Shown here piece after piece: positions 11,801 through 26,800 of a DNA stretch of 64,000 nucleotides; the stretch's first letter is position 1; every line of letters starts with the position of its first letter. Source of the DNA: Tenebrio molitor (Eukaryota > Arthropoda > Insecta > Coleoptera > Tenebrionidae); NCBI RefSeq assembly GCF_963966145.1, contig NC_091046.1, forward strand, positions 45,818,001 to 45,882,000, given 5' to 3'. The notes under the pieces are model-generated. The model had not been told where the DNA came from, made no database searches, and worked only from the letters and a program-made list of their open reading frames with translations. The position numbers and the translations under genes are program-made.

Positions 11801-14800
11801 TGCCAATAATGAAAAATCAATGGCCGACACGGCTCCATCCCCTTGCGAGATTAGTCGCACCTTGTACACGCCAAATTGGAACAAATCCCGCGGCGGGGCG
11901 AAAAAGCTCGCCGCCGCCGTCGCAATCCGGACGTCTGCGACACCAGATCCGGAATGAGTGATTCGCGATTTTCTCAACTCCGGGAGGAAAATTAATTCGT
12001 CCGGTTTCGGGCACCGCAACTACGCCCGGAATTGCGGTGAACTTTGGTAATTAATAGTTGGGAATAGTTATCGGAGCTCCTTCAGGAATATTGCCCATCA
12101 GAATTCGGCTGGAAATTAGCATCAGGTGGGGGAATGCCAGGAGTGATTTCCCAAACGAAAAATTTTCGTCTTGATCGTGCTAGCGCAGTCCCTTTAAATA
12201 AACTGTTGATTGTGTTGCGCAAAAACCGGTGAATTACAACGGGAGAACGGTATTCCCTGGAGTTTTCACCGGAGCGGGAGTTGCACAAAACCCGACACAC
12301 GCTAATAAAAAACTTTTAACACCGCAAACCGCACCACAAACGAAAAAATCAAATAAACAAAACGGTTCGCATTCCGGAATGTTGGTAATTTGATTAGAAC
12401 GTCTCGCTCCCAACCAGTGCCGGCACTTGACAACATTTTCCACACCAAATTGTTATTTTCTGCCCTATTTTGAAAAATCCCTCGAGCAGACTAAGAAATA
12501 TAAAAGATGGCTCCTCCACACAAAGCCGTACTGCATTCAACTGTCAAAGTATCTCCTGCAGGAGTTCTGATCACACCACGTGCTTCAAGATCTTCTGCAG
12601 ATGAGAATGTCGTCGAATAAGTATCCCTGCAGTGTCGCCGATAAAAATGTAGAACAGCAAGGGGCCGATAGTGGCCCTCTGGGGAACCCCTTCCAAGTTT
12701 CCAGTTCACCCGTTATGTCAATTTTGGCGTTATTGAATTTATTTATGGCGATTTAATTCGGCATTAAAGATAACACGGCCTCCTTCAAGTTCAATGCAAA
12801 CAACGTTTTATCAGCTTGTTGTGTTCATAACGTCGTTGTTTGATCGTCCAATAAAAAATACATGCAAATACTCGGTCGACTTTTTTCGAGATAACGGAAA
12901 TTTCATCCCTTCCCTGGATAAATAATAAATGGAAAAAAAAAGGTACGGGAAGGAGCCGGTTCCTGGCAGGATAACGCTGAACTTTGTAAAACGTAATCTG
13001 CTACATTTGCACGAGCGTGTTTGTTATGCATATCGTTCCTTGTATTTTCGCGTTTCCGGTGGCTTTCCGGCTTTTTCAGCAGAGGACTACGCAGGAAAAC
13101 CTCGTCCGCCAATTTGCTCGATGCCAACATTACAAAAAAAAATTACAACGAGAATTTAATACCCGAACTAAATCGGTTTGGATGTAATCTGATGGCCCGT
13201 CCTTGTTTAAATTTGACCTTCCTGGTACGACAAAAAAATAGGGGGGAAAATCCCCAACGATGATTTTTCCGAGCTTCGATTTCTCCTTGCTCAAAGAATT
13301 TCTAGTTTACAAAGACGACAGAACATTCCGCCTGCGAAAGCACGGCCTGATTTCCACCCGATGCACCTGAAACCGCACGATTTTTGCCTTTTTCCTGCTG
13401 CGAAAAAATATCCAATTCTTCGGCTCGACTTGTCGCGATCAAAACATCCTGCGAACTCGTTACGTCGAATCTTCGATTCCTGCCGCTTTTACCGTAACCG
13501 ATATGCGACAACTTCTCCTATCTGGGTCAGGACCTTTGAGCTCTTCCTGCAGCCGATTCGGCACAAAAGCGAGCATGCATTCGAAAAGACGCGTCGCGAA
13601 CGACGTCCCGGGGGCCGCGAGGGCGGCGACCCCGGGCGCTTCATTAGCGTCCCGATAAATACTAAATTACGGGTCACATAAACACGGCATTAATTAGCAG
13701 GGGAGACGACAGCCGAGTGAGTAACGAGCGGGGAACGACGCCCTTATGACCTCACAACAAGACAACACCTACGCCTACGCAAAATCCGATTTATGGCGAC
13801 GTTTATTGCGAATTAAACGAAAAGACATGCAAAGCGGGGATCCCCGGGGGTTGGAGGAATTTCGAGGGGATGGGTGGTGCACCGCCACCGGGGAGCGGCC
13901 GCGTGCGGTGACCTAAAAACCGGCGCCGGCCGGTCTGTTCCGCCCACGGGAGCGGTGAGTCACCTGTCCGCCGCCGCCGTGATTAATCCGCCGTTCCCGC
14001 TTATTGTTTCGTCGGTCAATGATAGGCCCTTATCCGGGGTCGGATTAAGCGGGCAATGTCATTAGTTGCGAATTAGTCCGGTGTGTGCGATAGTCCTCCA
14101 AAATAAATTAAATTGGCCGTAAACCGGGATATACGGAGGTCTCTCGGTTTCTCCGTGTGTGAGGGAGCAAACGACGTCGTTCCCCTTAACGAGACACTCA
14201 CCGTATCTAATATCACCTTTCCCGGCGGGTATGTTTCCGTTGGGCTCCAAGCGGTCTAGGAACTCGTCGCTGTAACCGTTGTAGGGCAGCTTGCCGTGGT
14301 TGTGGTCTTCGGAATCCTCCTTCGACACCGCTGCAACAGAAATAACAAATTTTGAAAAACCGACCATCCTGTGAACGGTCGTCCAAACACCCGACCGTTC
14401 CTTGAACGGTCGTTTGAACAACCGACCGTTCCTTAAACGGTCGTTCTTTTTTAAAATGACGCACCAATTAATTAACTCGAATCGAAGGCTACAACAATCG
14501 ACTTAATTAAACGCAATTAATGCGCTGCCGCTTTTTAATTACTCACAAGCGCGCTCCCCGTGACCCGGTCCATTTCTCACCGTGTCCCGTTTAGACCTCG
14601 CCGACTCCGGTGACCTATATGCCGTCTCCGGGTTAGCGAGCGCTTTACACCCGGAGTCTGACGCCCGAGTGCTGTGACCCCTATATCGATCCGGAAGGCG
14701 TAGCGATAAAGACGCCGTATTGTTAGTGGCCGAAACCCGATCAGCCCCCGTTGATTGTTTGTTCGACGGCGGCGTCGGATTTCATCGCCACGTGGAATTC

Positions 14801-17800
14801 GGCGGGCGCGGGCCAGGTGGGAATCTCTCCCGGTTCCGAGGGAGGAACGGGAGTGTCGCGGCCTTTGCGGGAGGAAAATTGCGCATTCTCGGTCGACGAA
14901 AGTTGGATTATTACGAAGTTGTGTTGGCCCTTTACGGCACTTGTTAAACTCGATGTGGACAAAGCGCAGCTTTGTCGGGACGATATTTCGCCACCCCCCT
15001 CTTTTTTCTCCCCCGGTACTAAATATCTTGTCAATATCTTGGTGCATTGTGTCGAGATAAACAGTTCCCGATCTTGTTTTTGTCCAAGATCCTTCCATTA
15101 CGTCGTTAATCATTCACGACCCCCTCGGATGATTAATCCTCGAATTTTAACGCAAAATCCGGGCGTCCGGACTTATTTCTTAAACCCAGGAGCTCTAACT
15201 CGATTTGCCACACGTTTCCCCACAATTTAAAAACAACACAATCATATTTCACGGTCTCCTCCTGTTTGGCCAAACTCCGACGTGCGACGTCTCACCCCCG
15301 TAAGGGAACGAGACGTGCCCCCCCACTCTCATCCCCCGGAAAATATAAACGGAATCGTCGGACGGCTCCTCCGGGAGTCGACGTCCAGGTGCATCGACTC
15401 CGGAAAAAATCATCCCGATATGTCAGTGTCGCGTGTTCCTTATCTCTCCTTTCTCCCTTGAATTATTGAGGACGTCCGAATGAGAAACACAATAAATTCG
15501 GGCCGTCCCCCGTTGCACCTCATATTTTCTTGAGCGGTTGTGCCGCTCTTAATTTCCGCATCCCGATTCGACATTTATGTATCGGAGAGGGTCCGGACCG
15601 GATCGATATCGCCGGAATAAATCCTGGTTTGGAGATTTCCTTTTTTGTGCTGTCACGAGCGGACAGCTCGTTCCGGCGAAGGAGAGGGCTTTTCATTTAA
15701 ATAAAAATAAATTGTCTAGACTCTCCCTTTTAACCGCATTTAAATGATCTCGAGCGTTACGAAATGAAGCTTTCTCCATTGGAATTTTTTTCATAAATAT
15801 ATATTCTCCCTTTTGTGTTTCTCCAAGCTGATCACTGGGGAGATTTTCTGTCCCACGGATGGGGGATCCAATATGGGGACAGCCGAGGAAAGTACAAAGA
15901 GATGTAGCGATATTCGGGGAAATATTCTACTTCGGAGGTTTTCTTGTGCCACCGATGGGAGATCTAGAAGACATACAGAGATCTGCGAGGTGCAAGATGA
16001 AGGAGAGATACAGGAAGAGAAATAGAGGAATCAGAGGGAAATACCAGGGAATTCGAGAAAGAGACAGGGAAAAATCCGAGGAAATGGAGATTTGCGGGAG
16101 ACACAAGGGGATCCGGGGGAGGTTCAGAGGGATCCGGGAAGATATCCTACTGCGGAGATTTTTGTGCTACATAAGGAGGAGCCAGAGGAGATACAAGGAG
16201 ATCCAGAAAAGACACTGACAAATGGGGAATGGAAGATCCAGAGGAAACAGGGGGATGTGGGATGGGAGATTAAGAAGAGATACAGGAAGATCCATGTAAT
16301 ACCGGGGTGTTTGAGAGGGATACAGGATATCCAGAAAAAATACAGGGAGATGTGGAATAAGAGATCCAGAGGAAATACACGGAGATCCGAGGAAGATACG
16401 GAGTGATCCAGGGGAGACATAGGGAGATGCGTGATGGCAGATGAAGAAGAGATACAGGGAGATACTGGGGAATTCGTGGCGGATACAGGGACATCCGTAA
16501 AATATCCATTGAGATATGGGAAGATTCAAGGAACATCCAGGGAAATAAGGAAAGTGTCGAGGAGGTATTCTACTGTGGAGAGAACTAGACGGAGATATCG
16601 GGGAATCCGAGAAAGAGACAATAGAGATCTGTGGCAGACACAAGGGGATCCGGGGGGGTTTAGTTGGATCCAGAGAGATTTGGGAAGATATCCTAACACG
16701 GAGATACCAGAGGAGATACAAGGAGATCCAGAAAAGACACTGGGAAATTAAGAAGAAGTACAGGGAGATCCATGTGATACCGGGGAGTCTGAGAGGGATA
16801 CAGGATATCCAGAAAAGATACAGGGAGGTGCGGAATGAGAGATCCAGAGGAAATACACGGACATCCGAGGAAGATACGGAGTGATCCAGGGGAGACGCGG
16901 CATGGAAGATGAAGAAGAGATACAGGGAGGTTTGGGAAGACATTTTACTGCGGAGATTTTTTTGCCCTAAGAATGGACGAATCAGAGGAGACATCCGGAG
17001 ATCCAGGAGATATCTGGAGCACAAACAGGGAGATGCGGATGAGAGATGACCAACACATACAGGGAGGTACTGGGGAATCCGAGACGGATACAGGGACATC
17101 CGTAAAAGATCCAGTGACATCCATGGAAACAAGGAAAGTGTCGAGGAGGTATTCTACTGTGGACATTCTTTTTTTGTTGTTGGGTGTTTCCAAACTAACG
17201 TCGAATCCGCCGCGGATTCCTTCCGGGCTTATTTCTCCGCGTTCATTGTCTCGAACAATAGCCCTAAAATATCGCGGAGCCGCCAGTCGGGGATAATTCA
17301 CTGCTTAATTTTCTCAGACATCCATTTCGATGGGGTCACCCTCGAAACTTTCACTCGCCGACTTTCCGACAAAGCGCCGGCCCTCCACCAGACAAAGAGA
17401 CCGGAGAAAATCCGGATCCGCGGCCATTGTTCAAAACGAAACGACATTTGTTCGCTCCCCCGGAAACATAATCATATTTCGTTAAGCACCGAAGATGCTG
17501 TTAAATTGCTCTACACAAAACGGGATGAAGTGTTCGAAGGAACGAGGGGCGGCGAGACGTGCCCTATCCGCGATCGAAGCTCCCGTCGCGGCTCCGATTA
17601 GCAGGACGTCTTCCGTGCTTCGGGAAAAAGTGCACGGATTCCTTCGACCACCTCCGATTTGAGAATCAATCAAACGCTTCCAATCGTCGCTGTCTTTCCG
17701 GCAATTTGTCCCGACCGCTTCACTTTATCCAGTAGTTATCGTCTCGATTGGCGCATCGGAAGCGATCTTCATCCCGGAGCAATAAAATGCACCGACGACC

Positions 17801-20800
17801 GAGAGTTTTTCCACCCTTCCGGCAAACGGAATAAACAAAGACGGCGGGCGATCCAGAAGCAAACATTAAAGTCACGTACTTTGTCGGAACATTTCTGTAA
17901 ATTCCCCGTTGCAGGCGGGGATCACGTAAGCTGCAATCTGCAAATAAAACCGGAGCCTGAACGCGACGAAACAGTCATCGGCACGTAACGAGCGTCGGGG
18001 AGTTTTCACCGACGACGGAAGGGTTGATGGAGCGTCGCGGGGATGGCTCTGTCGGGACGGGTTGAGGAGGGTCGAACGTCTTCATTTCCACCGAACACAT
18101 CGCCGCCACCAGATCATCCTGCCGGTGACCGCCCGCCAGTGGAACACTCCTGCGCGAGACCGCATCCCCTTTGACAGACTCCGGACCCACCGGAGCTTAT
18201 TCCCAATTACACCATTTACATAATAGTCAATTTGCATTGCTAATGCACCTCCAACGAATTTATAGAGATAACGTCTACGAGCGCCGCCGGCAAGCGTAAT
18301 TAATTGAGACACTCTTCGCCGACACACTGTATACACCAAACACGTCACACTCGTCGATATCTCATCTTCTTCCTCGTCCCGGAACACGTACTCCGCCTGT
18401 CTCGTCGAGACGCGAGTTTTAATTTGCAAAAGCCCGCCCCCAGGTGAGCCGCCACAAATCTCCATTCAATTAGTCCCCGCAAAACAATTACCGTACGTCT
18501 GGATCGAACACGAATCAATGCCTGGCAGGGACTCGACCCCAAATCTGTCGAGGTGTTAAACGACGGGATTATTACCAAGTCCTGGATTAATTTATAACTG
18601 CAACTGATCCCTCCCGGTAACCCTCGCAGCGTCTTTAATCAACCCTTTCTGATCGTCTGATGACGGTGCACTCGTGATGGAAGTGCCCTCTCTCCTCGGA
18701 GATAATGGACTGGTTTGTTTTAATCCGAATCCTCCCGGCCCCTGTAAATTTTTAAATAGTCGGACAAGTTTTATTATCCCTTCGTTCTCCTCGCACTTTG
18801 AATAATTCAGGGTGGTTCCCATTAGACCGGGACTGCGGGATGCAAAATACATGCTTTATCAAATAAGTGCATATTTTATGGGGCCAGAAATTGTACTTTA
18901 TCCTTGCGGGTCAGGAGTGGTCGCGCTTCCTTCACCAACGGGGAGATTTCCATTAAAAACAACGCGAGGGCGGTTGGAACGTTCTATTGTTTGTTTTGCT
19001 CTCATATCAGCCACTTGATGGGGCAGTTTAAAAGACATTAACCGAGTGGGTTTCTTTGCGATAGCGGCGAACCCTTTATTTATCATGGGGAGACGTCGAA
19101 GAACTTCTTTGAACTTCTGGTGTTTCATTTGTAATGTTTTCGCCACATTTTGTTTACACAATCGTCACATCAATCATTCATCGGGACGGCTCCCTTCGAC
19201 ACCACTTCACGATTAATAAAACAGAGTAAATATTTTTGTTATTCTGTTTTCCTTCCACTACAACCTTCCATCATCGCAGCATTGTTCTTAAAATCTCACA
19301 ACGAGATGAATTACTCGTCCATGACAAGAAATTCTACTTCGAAACATTTAAGCTCCGAGAGATTACTTTTCGACACACGTTCTGACTCCGTGCCAAAAGC
19401 TTTTAAAGCAAGAATTATCTGCCATAATGTATGGAATGTAAGACATGTCAAAATGTGGGCGTCTATTTATCGAACAATATTTCCTTCCCATTTTTCCAGA
19501 CAATCGCATCTCAACTCCTCTTCATCATTTTCTTGGTACATACTTGCAACTCCATCGGCGATTTTTCACTCTGGATCTGGGCAGTATGTACTGTTTTCTC
19601 AATTTGGTTGTAGATCGTAACATTTTATGGTATCTACTTTAAGTTAAAGATCTTGCGGGGTTTATAAATCCTAGTTTACCACTAGCAGACCCAACCATTG
19701 CGCCCGTTAATCGCTCATAATATGCAATGAAATTTTACAACCTACAACGATTTCCAGAAAACAGTACCTTCACGGCCTTGACACTCCAGTTTTTGCGTAT
19801 TTCTCAAATTTCAATTTCCTAATGGATGAAAATGATCCGACTCTCTGGAGGTAATTAAATGGCGTTCGTTAAGAAATTACGCGCGGTCGAGGGCGGCGGT
19901 GTTGGCCTTTCGCAAACAACCGCTCCGGAAAATACTGGACTCGCTTTTCCGAAATCTTTGACTCTTTGTGGTGCCACTGGTTCGACAGCACCATCTTGTG
20001 GGTCGTCTGCGGCACAACGTGCGGCCATTCCGTCCCGCCAAAGTACTCGTAAACCATTTTGAGAGGGCAATATATTCGAAATTTATTAGGCATGTATAAC
20101 TTGCTTCCCGTAAACAATAAACTCCTTTACGATCGCAATATTTCTCTTAAATTGCCATTAGGTGAGGGCTTTGCCGTAGGTCTTCCTCCTGGACCTGGAT
20201 CATTACTCGCTCGATTACTCGTCCAGTCAACTTTTTTCCGGTCTCTCCTCTCCGACAATTATTGCGTCTTTTCCAGACACCACTCCCGGAAATAAAAATC
20301 CACTCGATCTCGCGGGAATTGGCACGCTTCCACCGATTTATCGCCACCGTTATTTGCTTTCGCGAAACGCGGTGTTTATTCCAGATTCCACCGAGGTGTT
20401 ATTAATCGTTCCTGCTCTTCCTGGAGTCCTCTCGGACCACCCCTTTGGCCGAATTGTGCGCGGGGACAAAAACTAATCGGAGGGTTGTCGCCCCTCAATC
20501 ATCCCACGCAAACATTTACGTTTTCGGGGGTGGCTGCATCGGAGGCGTCCCGCCATAAAACTTAACATGTCATAATGCGTTTTACGGCTGGGTCGTGTGC
20601 AACCGACCCTCGCCGAGACATTAACGATTTAATAGGAGCGAAAAGGGTTGGAATCGGTGAACAATCGCCCGGGGATGCGTCCTATACTGTAATAACCCGA
20701 CCTCATGCATTATGGATGACTAATTCGGCCCTTAAACATGAATCATGTATTTTTTAATTAAGATAAAGTTATTAATAAATGCGGGGCGAGGTTTTGTCGA

Positions 20801-23800
20801 TTAGCTGCACCCACCCTCGTCGCCCGATCGCCGCGAAAACCTCCCCAAAACCACCTGGACTGTCATCAGGCCGCGGCGAAAGCTCCGTCCCGGAAGCTGA
20901 ACTTTCAGAGGTGACATTAATTCGGCCTGTAGTGTTTTATACGGTGTAAACACGGCGATTACTCTTAATCCCCCGAACACAATAACGGAGTGTTTGCAAA
21001 GCCGACTCCGCGGGACCCTCCTCCTGGCTCACCTGGACCTTGCCGGAAAAAACAGAATTATGCTTCTACGGCGAAGCCCTCCGCTCGTAAAGTTTCCAAA
21101 ACAGAACCGTTAGGGCGAAATCTTAAGCGATATTAAAGTTCATCGAGTCGAACCAGTTTTTATGGTTTAATCGGATGTTTGGGGTAGTTTTCTTGCTCCT
21201 TTGAGTTGGCGCTTCCGATCGTCCGGAAAAATGGCGGGACTTTAATCAAGGTCTCGCGTTTATTCCGGTTGCTCCGGAATTTCCGCCCCGAGCTTGCACA
21301 CAAATTAAAATTAATTAGAGGGAGCCGAAAGGAAGGGGACCGGAGAGATAGAGTAAATGATTCTTGGTGATGCCCAACTGACCCCGCGCTCTCAAAGGAT
21401 TCGGGGTCTTCTTTGTGAAAGGGGAAAGTGAAAAATCGCATCGCCGCCAGATTTTCCGTCTGGCGTCTTTTTCAACATTTTCCGCTGTTCCGGACAAGTC
21501 GGCAGCCTCTCCAGGCCATCCCCGCACGAGGGTGACTCCGCGGCTTGTATTTCCTATTCCATTACTTACTTTTATATCCCTTGGTGGTCGTAAAAACTTC
21601 ATTTTTATTGTTTGCACTCACACCTTTTCCTACACAATTCTATATAATTACATGTCAAGACCAATACGGACACGTTTTAAATGTCCAATTTTCCCCTCGA
21701 CTCATTCCGACTTCTCCATATTCCGGGAGCCGCCAATCCACCCCGTTTAATTGAAAATTACAATTTCTTCATCCACCCTTCTCGTTGCGCTGTCGATTCC
21801 CCTTTGGACACGTGCTAGTCACACCGGTCACTCTTTGACCTCGCCTTTGCGCAACCGACAAAGAATAATGTTCCGGCGTAACCGTATCACAATCCAATTA
21901 TGTACTCTCGTTTCCCGGAATCGCTTATTAGTGGCGCACAACAGGATTACGGATTCCCTGGACGTGATTAAAACGTAACGCGAAACGAAATTAAAAACGG
22001 CAACACTTTGCCGCACCGGTCATATTTCTCCCCCGGAGCGGCCAACCTCCGGAAAAAAATCGAGTCACGTCCCGTCCATCCACCCTTGATGCGGGGGTGT
22101 CGATCGGACAATCGGAATCCCTCGATTTATGCGTTTTTAATCGGGACATCGTAAACATCACGAAACGGGATTAGGAAGGGGTGGAAACGTTGCAGGTGAA
22201 TTTATGCAGTGTCTGCTAATGTGTACACGCGGATTACGGGAAATGAAAGGAAAAATGGGGCGGATGAAAAAGTGGCGGCGGCGGTGGTGTTTATGTAGCG
22301 TGCGAATTGGAGGCGAGTAATCCCGTTTGATGACGTCACTGTTTAAAAATAGTCCGTTGCCCCCGATGGGGACGTTGTTTAAGCGCCAATTATCGCAATT
22401 ATTAATGCCGATGACGTTCTGTTTTATATCGTTCCGACCAATTAGGACGAGCGCGAACAAACAAACCAGTCTGGGTCCAGGGTAAACAAAGAGTCGACCG
22501 ATGATTGTGACGGCGCGTGACACCGACCGGACCTGGGGGCGGCGCGAGGGCCCCCGCGATCGCACACGCCACACACGAGAAACTTACAGCGATCGGTCAT
22601 CAGCAGGGCCAGGTTGCCCTTGCCCTCGAGGTTGCTCTTCGCCACCGCCGGATCCGACATCGCCGCCGCACCAGCAAGACCAGACTTAACCTTAAAGCGT
22701 CGCCGCTAAACTGATCATATTTATCGCCTCCCGTGCAAATATAAACAAACAGTTAGCCTTGGCGCTGCTGGAAATTGCGGTTAACTGCGGAAAAATTTCG
22801 GATTCGCCAAACAGACCCTCCCCAAACAAGCGACCCCACTTGGTGATTCGCGAATCGATCAGCGACGCACAAAGACCCTTCGGGAAACGTTCTCGGTGCG
22901 GTCCAGATCGTCGATCGGATTTGTGCACGTGCCGGGGGTCCGGCATAATGGACATGCAAGCCGGACCACCTTTCAGATTTCCCCGAGACGAATCGTTCCG
23001 GTGATTGATGCGAGTGCTATTTCGGTCGGAAAATGATCCGGAAAAATACCACAAGGGGTCCGGTTTCCCACATTCCTCAACGACGGATTTTTCTTTTTGG
23101 CGGATGCGCCGGTGCACGTTTAATTAGAGACACCGCGCCATTTGGTCCTTCACACCACCGACCAAACCATCCTTGCAGCCCAAGACTGCAGGGGGTGAGC
23201 GGTCAAGTGGCCGCAACGACTGTTGATAATTGGTTATGTCGGGATCATGGCTCCTGCTAACTCTCCTAATTGCCTTTTGAGCGTTACGCAGCCCGTTCCC
23301 GTGTCCCGACGGCGGCCCCAGACGAAAATTCGCAACCCCACCTGATAAAAGCGCGACGCGCGTCATTTCTGCTTCGAAAAAAGTCGCCGAGGTGTCCGGA
23401 CCCGGAGTCATCCGGCTGTATGGATTTGTCCGCTTTTTAAAGCGTCGTTTCGATGATGGTTCCACAGCACGATCGATCCCTCCATAAAATATTCAGCGAG
23501 TCCGGAAAAACTGGCCCGGACCGGCGAGACCTCCAAATACAAGTTGCTGTCAACCCACGTCAACCGGAGAAATTAATTCAATTAACTTCGACGTCCTGAT
23601 ACCGTCTCGTAATTGCTCGTTGTTCTCAGTTTAGTCAATAGAATAGTCAAGTCGCTGTCTCCGCTATCGCGTATCATCATCGATTGGCCGACTAATGCAA
23701 TTATGGAAATGGGATTACGTAACGCGAGCAAACAAACATTCCAATCTATTAATACCCTCGTGATTATTTTTTCCCCCTAGAACTCACCCCCACCGGACAA

Positions 23801-26800
23801 CTTTCCCAATTTATTATTCTCCTCGAGTGAAAAATATCTATTTCCAAACTTCAAAGCGAACTCCTTTATTTATGGTGGCGTCCACAGCATCGGGAGACTT
23901 ATTGGAAGTGACGCAACAGTTGCTGATTGCGATCGACCCACCGGTGCACAGCGGCAACAGTGCACCCACCCACGAAATTACGACCGGCGGCGTGCCGCAG
24001 AGAGTCCCTCTCGGACATGCGTTATTCCTTATTTAGGAAATCGATGTTGTTGCCCGCGAAACAATAACGCGGAGTAAACACCGCGGTCCCCGGCGGCAAA
24101 TCTGTTAATCTCCCGGAGCATCCGATGATTTCTTCGCCTGTTTGCAGCAATAACAGATGGCACAGACTCGTTCGACAGTCCGGTCACGTTTCCCCAATCC
24201 CGATTTCCATATCTGTCATCCTGGACGTAATCGCGTTAGCGAAAAAGCGCAAAGTGCACACAAATACCGATCGCGATGATGGAAATCAAAAAGGAAAAAA
24301 GCTATTTCGGTGGTGGTGTTTCATTATGGAGCGCAAAGGGGAGACGGACCAACACATGTCAACACTTAATATTGGTCAAATTACGTGCCATGTGCCAACG
24401 GCCTCCGCTTGAGTGATGGATAACAACACCGAACAACACTCGACTTTCCTTGTTAAGCGGGAAATAATGCAACGACGACGAAAGAGTGGCGGAGGGAGTC
24501 GATCGGAGGCACCCACTCCTCCCGCTTCCGTGCTTGCAGATTGTACAAAACCGTGGCATTCTATTATCTGATTTGGAAGTTGGCGATGTGGCTCTCAGAC
24601 ATCACTTTCAATAAACCGCCCGGGATGCGGTAATTTTATTAGAGAGGAGAAAAAACGGGACCGCACTGCGAGACACCCGAAACAAATCTCTTTTCCTTCT
24701 GGCAGAAGGAGGATAAACGGGCGGTGACGTTTTATCCGTTTCCGAGCTCGTCCGCCATCAATCTTCATCGCAACAACATTAACAACAACCAAAAAAAGAA
24801 CACAGCGTAAAAGGCTTTCGTTATCCAATTTGGCGATGATAGATATGACCCTCGACAAAATATTTCTCCGGGTTGGTCCCCGGGGACTCTATTGTCCCTT
24901 TCTCGCGGAATTTCCTCCGAATCTCGCGGATGCCATGACGCATAAGTCGAAAAAACATCTGTCGTTCGTTCCTTATTCAATTACCCATACAATCTTCATC
25001 CAATTTACGGCGGCGTTAAGCCGCCCCGGGCTCCTTCGCAACGCACCCCATGAATATTTGAAGACCGGAATGCTTCCTATGCAGCTCGTTAACGGCGCGC
25101 TCCGGGCGAAGAAGCGAAAAATCAGCAGGTGATGATGCCCCGGGGGGGAAACGGATCGGCGGGGGCGGCGTAACGATGCCGATTGATGGGGTTCCCGGCG
25201 CGAAAGGGTGCCGAGCCCATCCACACAACCCATTTCTCTCTTGGTCCTCTTCTCGAACAACATTCGCGACCTCCGTCCGATTCTTTTAGCTAGACCGTCT
25301 TGGACTTAATCTCTTAATGTCATTATCTTCCAGTCCGGCTCCTCCATGGCCCCCGATTCCCTCCAACTCCATCTCCAGTGTATCGTTTTCGCCACCGAGG
25401 CGAGATACTCAATTAAGTGGGGCTCGCACCCATTCCCAACTTCTTATTAAACTTGCCGAACAAAGTTTACAAAGTGGCCGAGATCCGCGGAACCCTTTGC
25501 CTATCGAGCGCCGGCATCAATTAGACTCCTGTCAGGAGCAGGATTTCGGTCGACGTTTACTACACCGGATTAGTAGTCGATAATCTGTGCCTCGGAGGGC
25601 ACTTCGCGCCCCCCACGCAGTTATTATTGCGAGCATTGATTTTCGAAGGGGCCCTCCCCCCGATGCTCTCGAGTAAAATGCAATTAGGGCCTCGTTTACT
25701 CAGCTGTCGTTTTTGGCGCGGCCGACGGATTAATTGTTAATTATTAATCTAGCAAGGGTAATTGGGAGGAAAGAGACGGATTGGGTCATTAAGCCCCCGA
25801 CGGCGTCCCGACGGTATCCCGTTATTCCCGAAATCCGATCGAATTAACAAATCGGGGCGATAATGGACACGATCCAGAAGAAATCTGGCTCCTGTTATAT
25901 TACTGGTTCGAAAGCAAGTTGTTTTCTAGGTTGTCACCAGGTTTTCCTCCACCTGGCGTCCAAATCGATTGTGCGGACACTTTAATTAATACCGGGTCGA
26001 CAGCCCCTGAGCCACCCCATCCAGACTCCATTCATCTGTCGCATCCCGATCGGGCATAAATTTACTGACCCGAAATGAGCATCTGGCAAGCAATAAAAGA
26101 TCTTGCGAGGCAAATTCCCCGGACAAAGACACGAAGATCCATCAAAATCTATCGCTTCCCGTGGCTCTTTTCATTTTTTCCCGATTTCCCATCGCTCATC
26201 TGACACTTTTTATGCTGCTCAAAGCTGGGTCCCTCCCCCTGCCACAAAAAATCCTCCAACGGGCGTCTCGACGGACGTTCCTCGCCAGATTGCGTCCTTC
26301 GACGACTTCTTCCCTGCCACCTCTTAATGGGCAAATTAGGTTGCCAAGTCCGTGGACCTCCTCCCGGGATGAATCCTTCTCCCCGACCATAAATTCAACA
26401 TGTTGTAGGTCGGCGGCGCGCATTGAATTCCGTGCTCTCCTCCTCTTCTAATATTTTACATCGGCGTTATGACAGTTTTTATTCGCGGTCCGGACCGTCC
26501 TCATGAATATTTCATCCACTTTCCGCACAGTTTCGGCAGGTCCGGACCCGTTCCTCAGACTTCGGTTATTTTTATTTCGGTTTAATGGGATAACGTGCGG
26601 AGACGGGACGGCGTAAAAACGCATTTGTTTCCGATGCGAGGCGGTTTTTACGGGCGGCAATGTCGTGACGATAAATTGCAAAACGAAAGAGAAAAACAAA
26701 CGAGAAGGTGGTGGCGGCGGGAGACGTGCTAGAAAGCAAGTGGCTGGGCAATTGTGCAAACACGAAATTCAATAAACTTGTCAATGCCGTCGAGAAAAAG

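Noticed and set aside
16167..17132. 321-codon minus-strand ORF
   Set aside because: It lies wholly in the GA-rich repeat block. The product is a repetitive Ser/Pro/Ile/Leu string with no domain, a by-product of purine-rich DNA.
19150..19620. 156-codon plus-strand ORF
   Set aside because: It runs into the end of MITE copy A, has a Ser-rich composition without motifs, and lies inside an Eip63E intron on the opposite strand.
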